Shown here: positions 53,740-61,317 of the stretch, in pieces
Position numbering within the stretch: position 1 is the stretch's first letter
Layout of the letters: each line of letters starts with the position of its first letter
From: Christensenella timonensis
Lineage (GTDB): Bacteria; Bacillota; Clostridia; Christensenellales; Christensenellaceae
Reading direction: 5' to 3'
Assembly (NCBI RefSeq): GCF_900087015.1
Contig: NZ_FLKP01000002.1
Coordinates: 1,302,001 to 1,366,000 of the forward strand
DNA length: 64,000 bases
Program-made: the position numbers and the translations under genes
Notes under the pieces: generated by a model
Databases searched by the model: none
Seen by the model: the letters and a program-made list of their open reading frames with translations, nothing else
Told to the model about the DNA's origin: nothing

Positions 53740-54084
53740 ATGGAAGATTGTTTATTCTGCAAGATCATCGCGGGGGACATCCCCTCAAACAAAGTATATG
53801 AAGACGACATGGTATATGCCTTTTACGATATCGAGCCGCAGGCTCCCGAGCATATCCTGATCATCCCCAAAAAGCATTTTGACAGCATCCTTAGCGTAGC
53901 GGGAAAAGATTTTGAATATGTGGACCGTATGATAGAGGCGGCGCAAAAGCTTGCCAAAGAAAAAGGCTTTGAAAAAGATGGATTCAGGCTGGTATTCAAT
54001 ACGGGCAAAGACGGAGGGCAGACCGTGCAGCACCTGCACATGCACCTGCTGGGAGGGCGGAGCCTCCAGTGGCCTCCGGGCTGA
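53740..54084 (+). CDS. HIT-family nucleotide-binding protein
   Basis: Purine nucleotide phosphoramidase or hydrolase of the HINT type. CLFCKIIAGDIPSNKVYEDD at the start and the histidine triad HLHMHLLGG at the end, with QTVQ before it, are the family marks. AGGAG lies nine bases before ATG 53740; an ATG two codons earlier (53734) is closer to the site than usual. Length is 114 residues. Last part of the prmA-rsmE-mtaB run, or co-transcribed with the acetyltransferase 15 bases on. Confidence 0.92.
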   Translation: MEDCLFCKIIAGDIPSNKVYEDDMVYAFYDIEPQAPEHILIIPKKHFDSILSVAGKDFEYVDRMIEAAQKLAKEKGFEKDGFRLVFNTGKDGGQTVQHLHMHLLGGRSLQWPPG

Positions 54085-54099
54085 CGGGGAAAGGCGTAT

Positions 54100-54642
54100 A
54101 TGGAACTGAAAACAACACAGGCGGGAGATATCCCGGCCTTTCGCAGGCTTTACGAGAAAGCTTTCCCCAAAAACGAAAAATTTCCTTTCCGCGCTCTTTT
54201 AAAGCGATTCCGGAAGGGTAATATCGAGTTCCTTTCGATCGTGGACGGCGGGATGTTTGCGGGACTGATGATCCTGGCCGAAGACAGCGGTAAAGCATTG
54301 CTGAATTATTTTGCCATCGATGAGGCGAACAGGGGAAAAGGATATGGCAGCAAGGCGCTGGCGCTGTTAAAGGAGCGTATCGGCAGCCGTGAGCTTTTTT
54401 TGGATATCGAGCTTGTCATGCCCGGGGTTCCGAACGCGGCGCAGAGGGAAAAGCGTAAGGCGTTTTACCTGCGCAATGGGTTTACAGAAGCGGGCCTGCG
54501 CTTTAAAATGTTTGGCGACAGTTTCGAGATGCTGTCGAGCGGCGCCGCCATGGATATGGATACGCTGCGTGCGATGCTGGGCCGGATTTACGGGAAACCG
54601 GCGGAATTGATCATGAAAATCGTTCTGAAGCCTTTGAAATAG
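54100..54642 (+). CDS. GNAT-family N-acetyltransferase
   Basis: 180 residues with the acetyl-CoA loop in NRGKGYGSKALALL (R/Q-x2-G-x-G) and a preceding strand LLNYFAID. The N-terminus ELKTTQAGDIPAFRRLYEKAFPKNE is a common GNAT opening. The acceptor substrate is unknown; small molecules or proteins are both possible. It lies just before the strong rpsU promoter. Confidence 0.85.
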   Translation: MELKTTQAGDIPAFRRLYEKAFPKNEKFPFRALLKRFRKGNIEFLSIVDGGMFAGLMILAEDSGKALLNYFAIDEANRGKGYGSKALALLKERIGSRELFLDIELVMPGVPNAAQREKRKAFYLRNGFTEAGLRFKMFGDSFEMLSSGAAMDMDTLRAMLGRIYGKPAELIMKIVLKPLK

Positions 54643-54645
54643 CTG

Positions 54646-54674
54646 TTGACATCATGGGCGGTTTTGACTATAAT
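54646..54674 (+). promoter_or_regulatory. consensus promoter of rpsU
   Basis: TTGACA at 54646-54651 and TATAAT at 54669-54674, spacer 17 bp, beginning just after the acetyltransferase stop. Confidence 0.88.
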
Positions 54675-54742
54675 ACAGTGGTATGAAATAACTCCCAGTT
54701 CTTGTTTTGAAACGGGGACAGAGTACGGGAGGAGGGGAGATA

Positions 54743-54916
54743 ATGTCTGAGATACGCGTAGGCGAAAACGAAACACTGGAAAGTGCTCTTCGGAGATTCA
54801 AGCGCAAATGTGCAAGAGCCGGAGTTCTGGCTGAAATCAGGAAACGTGAGCATTATGAAAAACCCAGCGTAAAGAGAAAGAAAAAAGCTGAGGCTGCAAG
54901 GAAGAGAAAACACTAA
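54743..54916 (+). CDS. rpsU: 30S ribosomal protein bS21
   Basis: 57-residue basic ribosomal protein. [15 protein letters not shown] and the Lys/Arg-rich tail are diagnostic. ATG 54743 has GGAGGGGAG upstream; the earlier in-frame ATG would add 12 residues not found in bS21. It has its own consensus promoter and terminator. Confidence 0.97.
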   Translation: MSEIRVGENETLESALRRFKRKCARAGVLAEIRKREHYEKPSVKRKKKAEAARKRKH

Positions 54917-54927
54917 GCAGGGAAACG

Positions 54928-54961
54928 AAACGGGCCGGTTATTGTGATTGGCCCGTTTTTT
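54928..54961 (+). terminator. terminator after rpsU
   Basis: AAACGGGCC pairs with GGCCCGTTT around a 13-base loop, with six T residues. Confidence 0.9.
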
Positions 54962-55065
54962 ATTGTAACAAAATTACCTTTTGTGGTGTTTTAAGGGAAA
55001 ATATGGTATGATCTATTTGTTATTCTGGCAATCGTATAGACAAACACAGTTGGAGGATAGAAAGC

Positions 55066-56049
55066 TTGGCGGAAAAGCAAACGAATATAGACGTTTCTTT
55101 TGACAGCATGGATCAGATGTCCGGCGTTTTTGGAAGCTTTGACGAAAATATCAACATCATTTCGGCGCAGACGGGGACGACGATCCGGGCTACGGAACAT
55201 GGTATTTGTATTTCGGGTACGCAAAAGGCGGCGCAGGAAGCGGCGGACATCATCGAAGTGCTGAAAAAGATGTACAATAAAAACGAGACGATCGGCGAAA
55301 GCACTATCGGTTATGCGATGGAGTTGGTGAGCGAAGGGCATCAGGAAATGGTAAACGAAATGATGTCCGATGTGGTGGCGATTACCTCGCGCGGCAAACA
55401 GATCAAATGCAAATCGTACGGACAAAAGGAATATATCAAGTCGATTAAGGATAATACGGTCGTGATTTGCGTAGGCCCTGCGGGAACGGGCAAAACGTAT
55501 CTGGCGATGGCGATGGCCGTAGTCGCGCTGAAAAATAAACAGATATCGCGTATTATCCTGACGCGCCCGGCTGTGGAAGCAGGCGAAAAGCTTGGGTTTT
55601 TGCCGGGCGACCTGCAAAACAAGGTGGATCCGTATCTGCGTCCGCTTTATGACGCGCTTTACGATTTCATGGGGGCGGAGGCATACGCGCGCCTTTCCGA
55701 AAAAGGCGTGATCGAGGTAGCGCCGCTCGCCTATATGCGCGGGCGCACCTTAAACGATGCCTTTATTATTCTGGATGAGGCGCAGAACTGTACGATGGAG
55801 CAGATGAAGATGTTCCTGACACGGTTCGGCGAAAACTCCAAGGTCGTCGTCACAGGCGATATCACGCAGATCGACCTTCCGAAGGAGCGCTCGTCAGGCC
55901 TGAAAAAGGTGACGTCGATCCTGAAAAATATCGACCATATCGGGATCGTGAACCTCACGAACAAAGACGTTGTACGGCATCCGTTGGTCAAGAATATCGT
56001 CAAGGCATTTGAAAAGTATGAAAACAGGCGGGGAAATACGATCGTATAG
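55066..56049 (+). CDS. phoH: PhoH family ATPase
   Basis: Predicted RNA-related ATPase, 327 residues. An N-terminal KH-like region (about 15-70) precedes the P-loop GPAGTGKTYLAMA. RPAVEAGEKLGFLPGDL, a Walker B-type IILDEAQNCT and VTGDITQIDLP complete the PhoH domain. Translation starts at TTG 55066 with GGAGGA ahead. It heads the phoH-pgpH-ybeY-dgkA-era-recO run, an order conserved in Bacillota and linked to ribosome maturation. Confidence 0.94.
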   Translation: MAEKQTNIDVSFDSMDQMSGVFGSFDENINIISAQTGTTIRATEHGICISGTQKAAQEAADIIEVLKKMYNKNETIGESTIGYAMELVSEGHQEMVNEMMSDVVAITSRGKQIKCKSYGQKEYIKSIKDNTVVICVGPAGTGKTYLAMAMAVVALKNKQISRIILTRPAVEAGEKLGFLPGDLQNKVDPYLRPLYDALYDFMGAEAYARLSEKGVIEVAPLAYMRGRTLNDAFIILDEAQNCTMEQMKMFLTRFGENSKVVVTGDITQIDLPKERSSGLKKVTSILKNIDHIGIVNLTNKDVVRHPLVKNIVKAFEKYENRRGNTIV

Positions 56050-56070
56050 CAAAAGTGGTTAGGGGATTTT

Positions 56071-58341
56071 ATGGCTTTTAAAAACGAGAGAAATAAAAAA
56101 GCATTTGTAAATTTGCTGATGGCTGTCGGCTCGCTTGGCGTATGTATCGCGATCGCGCTTGTTTCGATCACCCCGCAGACATACGATATTTCCGTAGGAG
56201 AGATATCAAGCCAGACGATCACCGCGCCCAAAGACGTGGTGGACGAGGTCACGACGCAGGCAAAGATCGAGGAAGCACAGGCGCAGGTGGGGCCGTCTTA
56301 TAAAAAGGACGCGGATATCACCCAGCAGGTAAATAAAAAGATCAGCGAAGATTTCGCGGCCTTTGAAAGGGCACGCGCGCAGGCGCAAAGTATATACGAT
56401 CAGAAAGAACAGGAAAAGGCTGATGCGGTGCAAAAAGAGATCGATAAGGTGCAGCAGGAAAATGCAGGATTGACCGATCCCGCTGCGTCCCCCGCGCCGC
56501 TGCCCACGCCGTATGCGGCTGCCACGCTCGACCCGGCGGCAATGCAATGGGACAGCTTGCTGACGCAGGAGCAGATCACGGAACTAAAAGATATGCTGCC
56601 CGATTATATTGACAATACCCAGTTTTACCATATTCTCTCGCTGACGGCAAAGCAGTTGTCCAACCTGCAGGAGGCTGTGTCGGGCGAAATCGAGAACCTG
56701 CTTTCCAAGGGCATCGGAAACGATGAGCTGGATCAGATGAAAAGCGACGCAATCCAGACGATCGAGGAAAAGCTGGATTTGAACGAAGCGATGCGTAGCC
56801 TGCTGGTGGCGGTGGTGTCCAACGACCTCGCATCAAATGTGGTCTTTGATGAAGCGGCGACAAAAGAAGCGCGCGATAAGGCGGCGGAGCTGGTGACCCC
56901 CAAAATATACAAAAGCGGGCAGAACATCGTTGTGAAAGGCGAGATCGTCGGGGATGCGGAATATAACGTTTTGAAATCCCTGGGGCTTTTGAGTACGGAA
57001 TCCACTTCGGTACGGCCATACCTTGGCATCATTATTTATATCGTATTGGCTTACGTGCTGTATGCGGTTTTCCTGGCGGTGTTTAACCGGCGGCTGTTGA
57101 TGAATACCAAAAAGATAGCGATTCTAGCGATACTGACGGCCGTTGCCTATGGGGCGACGACCCTCGCGCAGCTGGTGGCGATCCATGTATTCCCGATTTT
57201 CCTCTTCGTCATACTGGGGGCGGTGTTATTGTCGCCCAAAAATGCGCTGATATACAGCGTGTTCCTCTCGCTGCTGCTGGTGAGCGTGACGACGGGGGGA
57301 CAGGAAATGTTCAGCGAGGCTTCTCTGATGCTGTTGCTGATTATGATGATGGGGAGCTTTTTTGCGGTATATACGCTAAAGGATATGCGTTACCGTTCCC
57401 GGCTTGTCCTGGGGGGGCTTACTGCCGCGATACCGGGGGTTGTGGTCGTGCTGATCATATGGATGCTGCAGGTTCCGGTACTGGGAGACCAAGCGCCGAG
57501 TATGCAGCAGATGTTTAACGGCATGGCCATGATCGTGATCAGCGGGGTCATGTGCGGGATCGTCAGTATCGGCGTGCTTCCGCTTTTGGAAAACGCGTTC
57601 AAGCTGACGACGCCGACCAAGCTTTTGGAGCTCTCCGACCCGACGCATCCGCTGACCAAGCGGCTGATGATCGAGGCGCCGGGAACGTATCACCACAGTA
57701 TTTTAGTGGCGAACCTGGCGGAGGCAGGGTGCAACGCAGTGGGGGGATTTTCGCTGTTGGCAAGGGTCGGCGCATATTTCCACGATGTGGGAAAAGTGGA
57801 AAACCCGATGTTTTTCAAAGAAAACCAGAGAAACAACGTGAACCCGCATGACAAGCTCGATCCTAAGGAAAGCGCAGAAATCATCAGGAAGCACGTGCCG
57901 GATGGCGTAGCGATGCTGAAAAAATATAAAATGCCGAGCGAGATCATCGATATTGTCCGTAACCACCACGGAAACGGGACGGTCGGATATTTCTATTATG
58001 AGGCGCTGAAACAGGACGAAAATACGGATGTGGAAGATTTCAGTTATGCGGGCAATCCTCCGGACACCAAGGAAGGCGCGATCGTCATGCTGGCGGATAT
58101 CGTAGAGGCGGCCGTGAGGAGCCTGGACGACCCGAGCAGGGAAGAGATATCCGATATGGTACATAAACTGATCAAAGCGAGGTACGACGAAGGCCTGCTG
58201 GATCGTGCTCCGCTCAATAGGCGTGACCTGCGTGATATCGCGGAGGCGTTCATCAATGTTTTCGACGGTGTGTACCACCAGCGGATCAAGTACCCGGAGA
58301 TCAAAATACATGGAGCAGACGATGAAGATAATATTCTCTGA
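56071..58341 (+). CDS. pgpH: 7TM-HD phosphohydrolase, PgpH-type c-di-AMP phosphodiesterase
   Basis: 756 residues. One N-terminal transmembrane helix (about 12-34), a long extracytoplasmic 7TMR-HDED domain (to about 310), seven transmembrane segments (about 315-500), then a cytoplasmic HD domain with HHSILVANLAE and YFHDVGKVENP. PgpH of this architecture cleaves cyclic di-AMP. It overlaps ybeY by 20 bases. An acidic/Pro-rich insert (PAASPAPLPTPYAA) in the outer domain is unusual but lies in a variable region. Confidence 0.93.
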   Translation: MAFKNERNKKAFVNLLMAVGSLGVCIAIALVSITPQTYDISVGEISSQTITAPKDVVDEVTTQAKIEEAQAQVGPSYKKDADITQQVNKKISEDFAAFERARAQAQSIYDQKEQEKADAVQKEIDKVQQENAGLTDPAASPAPLPTPYAAATLDPAAMQWDSLLTQEQITELKDMLPDYIDNTQFYHILSLTAKQLSNLQEAVSGEIENLLSKGIGNDELDQMKSDAIQTIEEKLDLNEAMRSLLVAVVSNDLASNVVFDEAATKEARDKAAELVTPKIYKSGQNIVVKGEIVGDAEYNVLKSLGLLSTESTSVRPYLGIIIYIVLAYVLYAVFLAVFNRRLLMNTKKIAILAILTAVAYGATTLAQLVAIHVFPIFLFVILGAVLLSPKNALIYSVFLSLLLVSVTTGGQEMFSEASLMLLLIMMMGSFFAVYTLKDMRYRSRLVLGGLTAAIPGVVVVLIIWMLQVPVLGDQAPSMQQMFNGMAMIVISGVMCGIVSIGVLPLLENAFKLTTPTKLLELSDPTHPLTKRLMIEAPGTYHHSILVANLAEAGCNAVGGFSLLARVGAYFHDVGKVENPMFFKENQRNNVNPHDKLDPKESAEIIRKHVPDGVAMLKKYKMPSEIIDIVRNHHGNGTVGYFYYEALKQDENTDVEDFSYAGNPPDTKEGAIVMLADIVEAAVRSLDDPSREEISDMVHKLIKARYDEGLLDRAPLNRRDLRDIAEAFINVFDGVYHQRIKYPEIKIHGADDEDNIL

Positions 58342-58804
58342 CGAACAGGAAAAAATAGCATTCTCAGACGAGATCCGTACGGCGATCGAAAAAGCGCTTC
58401 AGGCGGCGGAGCGGGAAGCCGGGATGCCGTGCTGCCTCAATATCATGCTGACGGATGGCGAGGGCATACGGGAACTCAACCGGGAGTTCCGGGGGATCGA
58501 CAAAGAAACGGACGTCCTTTCCTTTCCGGCTTACGAGCTTAGCGGATTATTCGCGCAGACCGCGGGCGGGATCGACCTGGAATATGTCGATGGGGATGTG
58601 TTTTTGGGAGATATCGCGATCTCGCTGGAACGCGCGCAGGAGCAGGCGGAAGAATATGGACATTCCCTCGTGCGGGAAGCGGCTTTTTTGGCGCTGCATG
58701 GGACGCTGCACCTTCTGGGATACGACCATATGTCGCCGGAAGAGGAAGAGCGCATGACGGGCAGGCAGGAAGAGATTTTGAATTCGGTCAATATTGGCAG
58801 GTAA
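58322..58804 (+). CDS. ybeY: endoribonuclease YbeY
   Basis: Single-strand endoribonuclease of 16S rRNA 3' maturation and ribosome quality control. The zinc site is H126, H130 and H136 in HGTLHLLGYDH. ETDVLSFP and LGDIAIS are conserved. ATG 58322 has GGAG at six bases, inside the end of pgpH. An in-frame ATG at 58310 is the alternative. Length is 160 residues. Confidence 0.95.
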   Translation: MKIIFSDEQEKIAFSDEIRTAIEKALQAAEREAGMPCCLNIMLTDGEGIRELNREFRGIDKETDVLSFPAYELSGLFAQTAGGIDLEYVDGDVFLGDIAISLERAQEQAEEYGHSLVREAAFLALHGTLHLLGYDHMSPEEEERMTGRQEEILNSVNIGR

Positions 58805-58808
58805 GGGA

Positions 58809-59558
58809 ATGGACGAAAAGGAAAGCGGAAAAAAATACAGGCCAAAAAAATCATTGATGAGCAGCTTCAACCATGCGATCAATGGTTTTTTACAGTCGTT
58901 CAAGCTGGAACGCAACATGAAGATACACATTGCGCTTGCCGTGGTGGTCATTGTCGCGGCGCTGGTCACACAGGTGACGCGCTTTGAAATGATGGCCCTG
59001 GTGCTTTCCATTGCCTTTGTGATCTTTGCGGAGCTGATGAATACTGCGGTGGAGGCGGCGGTGGATATTGCCACGCATAACCAGTATAACGAGCTGGCGC
59101 GCCTTGCTAAGGATGTGAGCGCGGGGGCTGTGTTTGTAGCGGCGATGAGCGCCCTGGTCATTGGGTACCTCGTGTTTTTCCGTAAGCTGTATACGTATTC
59201 CTATCTTTCGGTCAATTATATCAATAACATATCAGGGTATATTACTTTTGCGGCGCTCGTATTGGTTTTTATTGCCGTGATTATCTTAAAATCACGTTCC
59301 ATGAAAAAAGGCGGGAACTATGTGCAGGGCGGCATGCCGAGCGGGCATACTGCATTTGCATTCGCGCTTTTTACGGCGATCGCATTTGTTTCGGGCGATC
59401 CGGTCACTTCTACGTTTGCGGCCGTTTTGGCGCTGATCGTGGCGGAAAGCCGCATGGAAACAAAGGTGCACACGTTCGCGGAAGTTTTGGTGGGCGCGTT
59501 TATGGGTATCGGTATTACGGTTATAGTCTTTGAGCTCGCAGAATTGTTTGTGTTTTAG
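58809..59558 (+). CDS. DgkA-PAP2 fusion: undecaprenol/diacylglycerol kinase plus phosphatase-like domain
   Basis: Residues 15-125 are a Gram-positive DgkA (undecaprenol kinase) with FAELMNTAVEAAVD (E75, N78, E82). Residues 140-249 form a PAP2-like membrane domain with PSGH (177-180) and SR-x5-H (S214, R215, H221); the first PAP2 motif, K-x6-RP, is not evident. In isolation DgkA makes lipid phosphate and PAP2 removes it, so the fusion could cycle the lipid carrier. ATG 58809 follows AGGTAAGGG. Length is 249 residues, about twice a plain DgkA. Confidence 0.88.
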   Translation: MDEKESGKKYRPKKSLMSSFNHAINGFLQSFKLERNMKIHIALAVVVIVAALVTQVTRFEMMALVLSIAFVIFAELMNTAVEAAVDIATHNQYNELARLAKDVSAGAVFVAAMSALVIGYLVFFRKLYTYSYLSVNYINNISGYITFAALVLVFIAVIILKSRSMKKGGNYVQGGMPSGHTAFAFALFTAIAFVSGDPVTSTFAAVLALIVAESRMETKVHTFAEVLVGAFMGIGITVIVFELAELFVF

Positions 59559-59570
59559 GAAAGGGGTCAA

Positions 59571-60461
59571 ATGGAATTCAAATCAGGATTTATTGCACTG
59601 CTTGGCAGCCCCAATGTCGGAAAGTCGACGCTGCTTAACGCGCTGGTCGGGACGAAGATCGCTATCGTATCCAAAAAACCGCAGACCACGCGCAACCGCA
59701 TCACCGGCGTTCTGACAAAAGAGGACTACCAAATGATTTTTATGGACACGCCGGGATTGCATACGCCTAAAAACAAGCTGGGCGAATTTATGGTCAAAAC
59801 GGCGGAACAGGCGGCGCGCGATGTGGACGCGGTGCTTTTTGTAGTGGATGCGAAAGTGGGTGCGCGGGAACGCGACATGGAAATACTGGCCAGACTGGCA
59901 AAGCAAAAGGATGTCCCGCTGGTCATTGCCATCAACAAGATCGACGCAGTGGATGAGGAACGTGTGGCAGAGGTGGAGGATTCCTTACAGCCCTTTGGAA
60001 AAAAGATGATCCGTATTTCTGCGGCGCAGGGGATCGGCCTTCCTGCACTGATCGAGGAATTGAAGGGATACCTGGTGGAGGGGCCGATGTACTATCCGGC
60101 GGATATGGTCTCCGACCAGCCGGAACGGGTGATCGCCGGGGAGCTGATCCGCGAGAAGGCGTTAAAAAGTATTGGCAAGGAAATCCCGCACGGGATCGGT
60201 GTGGAGATCGAGAAGATGCAGTATGACGGGGAAAAGGAAATCCTCAATATTGACGCTGTGATCTATTGCGAAAAGGATTCCCATAAGGGGATCATCATCG
60301 GCGCGGGCGGCAGGATGCTCAAGAAGATCGCCTCTGCGGCGCGCGAGGATATGCAGATGTTGTTTGATTCCAAAGTGTTCCTGCAGGTTTGGGTCAAGGT
60401 AAAGCCGGATTGGCGGAACAAGATTTCCGTGCTGCGTACGCTTGGATACCGGGACGCCTGA
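59571..60461 (+). CDS. era: GTPase Era
   Basis: GTPase that binds the 3' end of 16S rRNA during 30S assembly. G1 GSPNVGKSTLLNAL, DTPGLHTPK, NKIDAVDEE and the C-terminal KH domain (GIIIGAGGRMLKKI) are typical. Length is 296 residues. AAAGGGG lies before ATG. recO starts immediately after the stop codon. Confidence 0.97.
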   Translation: MEFKSGFIALLGSPNVGKSTLLNALVGTKIAIVSKKPQTTRNRITGVLTKEDYQMIFMDTPGLHTPKNKLGEFMVKTAEQAARDVDAVLFVVDAKVGARERDMEILARLAKQKDVPLVIAINKIDAVDEERVAEVEDSLQPFGKKMIRISAAQGIGLPALIEELKGYLVEGPMYYPADMVSDQPERVIAGELIREKALKSIGKEIPHGIGVEIEKMQYDGEKEILNIDAVIYCEKDSHKGIIIGAGGRMLKKIASAAREDMQMLFDSKVFLQVWVKVKPDWRNKISVLRTLGYRDA

Positions 60462-61202
60462 ATGGAAAAGCATTACTGCATCGTACTGCGCAGTACGGAT
60501 TATAAGGATTACGACAAGATCCTCACGCTCTTTTCGCGCACCGGCGGAAGGATCAACGCACAGGCGCGTGGGGCACGCAAGATAAAAAGCGAGGTCGCTT
60601 CGGCTTCGCAGGTGCTCTCATGCGGGGAATATGAATTTTATAAGAAGGGCGATAAGCTCTTTTTGACCAATGCGCTTTTGCGTCAGGAATTTTTCCGCGT
60701 GCAAAACGATTACGATGCCTATTCCGCGGCATGCGTGATGTTGGAGCTGGCGGATAAGCTTTTGCAGCACACGACCGAATATGAAGATTTGTTCCTGACG
60801 TTGATCTATGCGCTGTATGCGATGGAAACAGCGCAGCTCCTGCCTATGCAGTCGCTGGCGTATTTTTTTGCCCGCATTACCTCGCTGATGGGAATTTTCC
60901 CGTCCATAGGGGAATGCGCGACGTGCGGCGGGGAAGCGGCAAGCGATCCGGCATGCTTTTCCCTTGCGGAGGGCGGGGAAGTGTGCGCGTCGTGTGCGCC
61001 TCATGTCAGGACGATAAAGGTCCCGCGCAGCGTGCTGCAAAATATGTGTGTTTTGAGCGGTTTAAAACCAAAACAGGTATCGGAAGCACAGACAAAAGGG
61101 GAGGATGCCAAAGGGATCGTCTTATTGTTGTCAAAATATCTGGATTCCATGATGGAAATCCACCTGAAAACAATGAAGTTTTTGAATGAAAATTCTTTGT
61201 AA
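60462..61202 (+). CDS. recO: DNA repair protein RecO
   Basis: Recombination mediator that loads RecA with RecR. The N-terminal OB fold (IVLRSTDYKDYDKILTLFSR ... INAQARGARKIKS) and the zinc module CATCGG ... CASC near residues 152-187 are recognisable. Length is 246 residues. It directly follows era with no gap, the usual Bacillota arrangement. Confidence 0.93.
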   Translation: MEKHYCIVLRSTDYKDYDKILTLFSRTGGRINAQARGARKIKSEVASASQVLSCGEYEFYKKGDKLFLTNALLRQEFFRVQNDYDAYSAACVMLELADKLLQHTTEYEDLFLTLIYALYAMETAQLLPMQSLAYFFARITSLMGIFPSIGECATCGGEAASDPACFSLAEGGEVCASCAPHVRTIKVPRSVLQNMCVLSGLKPKQVSEAQTKGEDAKGIVLLLSKYLDSMMEIHLKTMKFLNENSL

Positions 61203-61207
61203 AGTTG

Positions 61208-61236
61208 TTGTTTTATGAAAGGCGTTCATGTATAAT
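61208..61236 (+). promoter_or_regulatory. candidate promoter of ppdK
   Basis: TTGTTT at 61208-61213 and TATAAT at 61231-61236, spacer 17 bp. The 80-base leader after it shows no clear structure. Confidence 0.7.
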
Positions 61237-61317
61237 ATACGTTGGATTCTATTAAACGGCTACTCTATTTTGCGTAAAGTTTTTAAATAATATTATTATC
61301 CAGGAGGAGTTTTAAGA

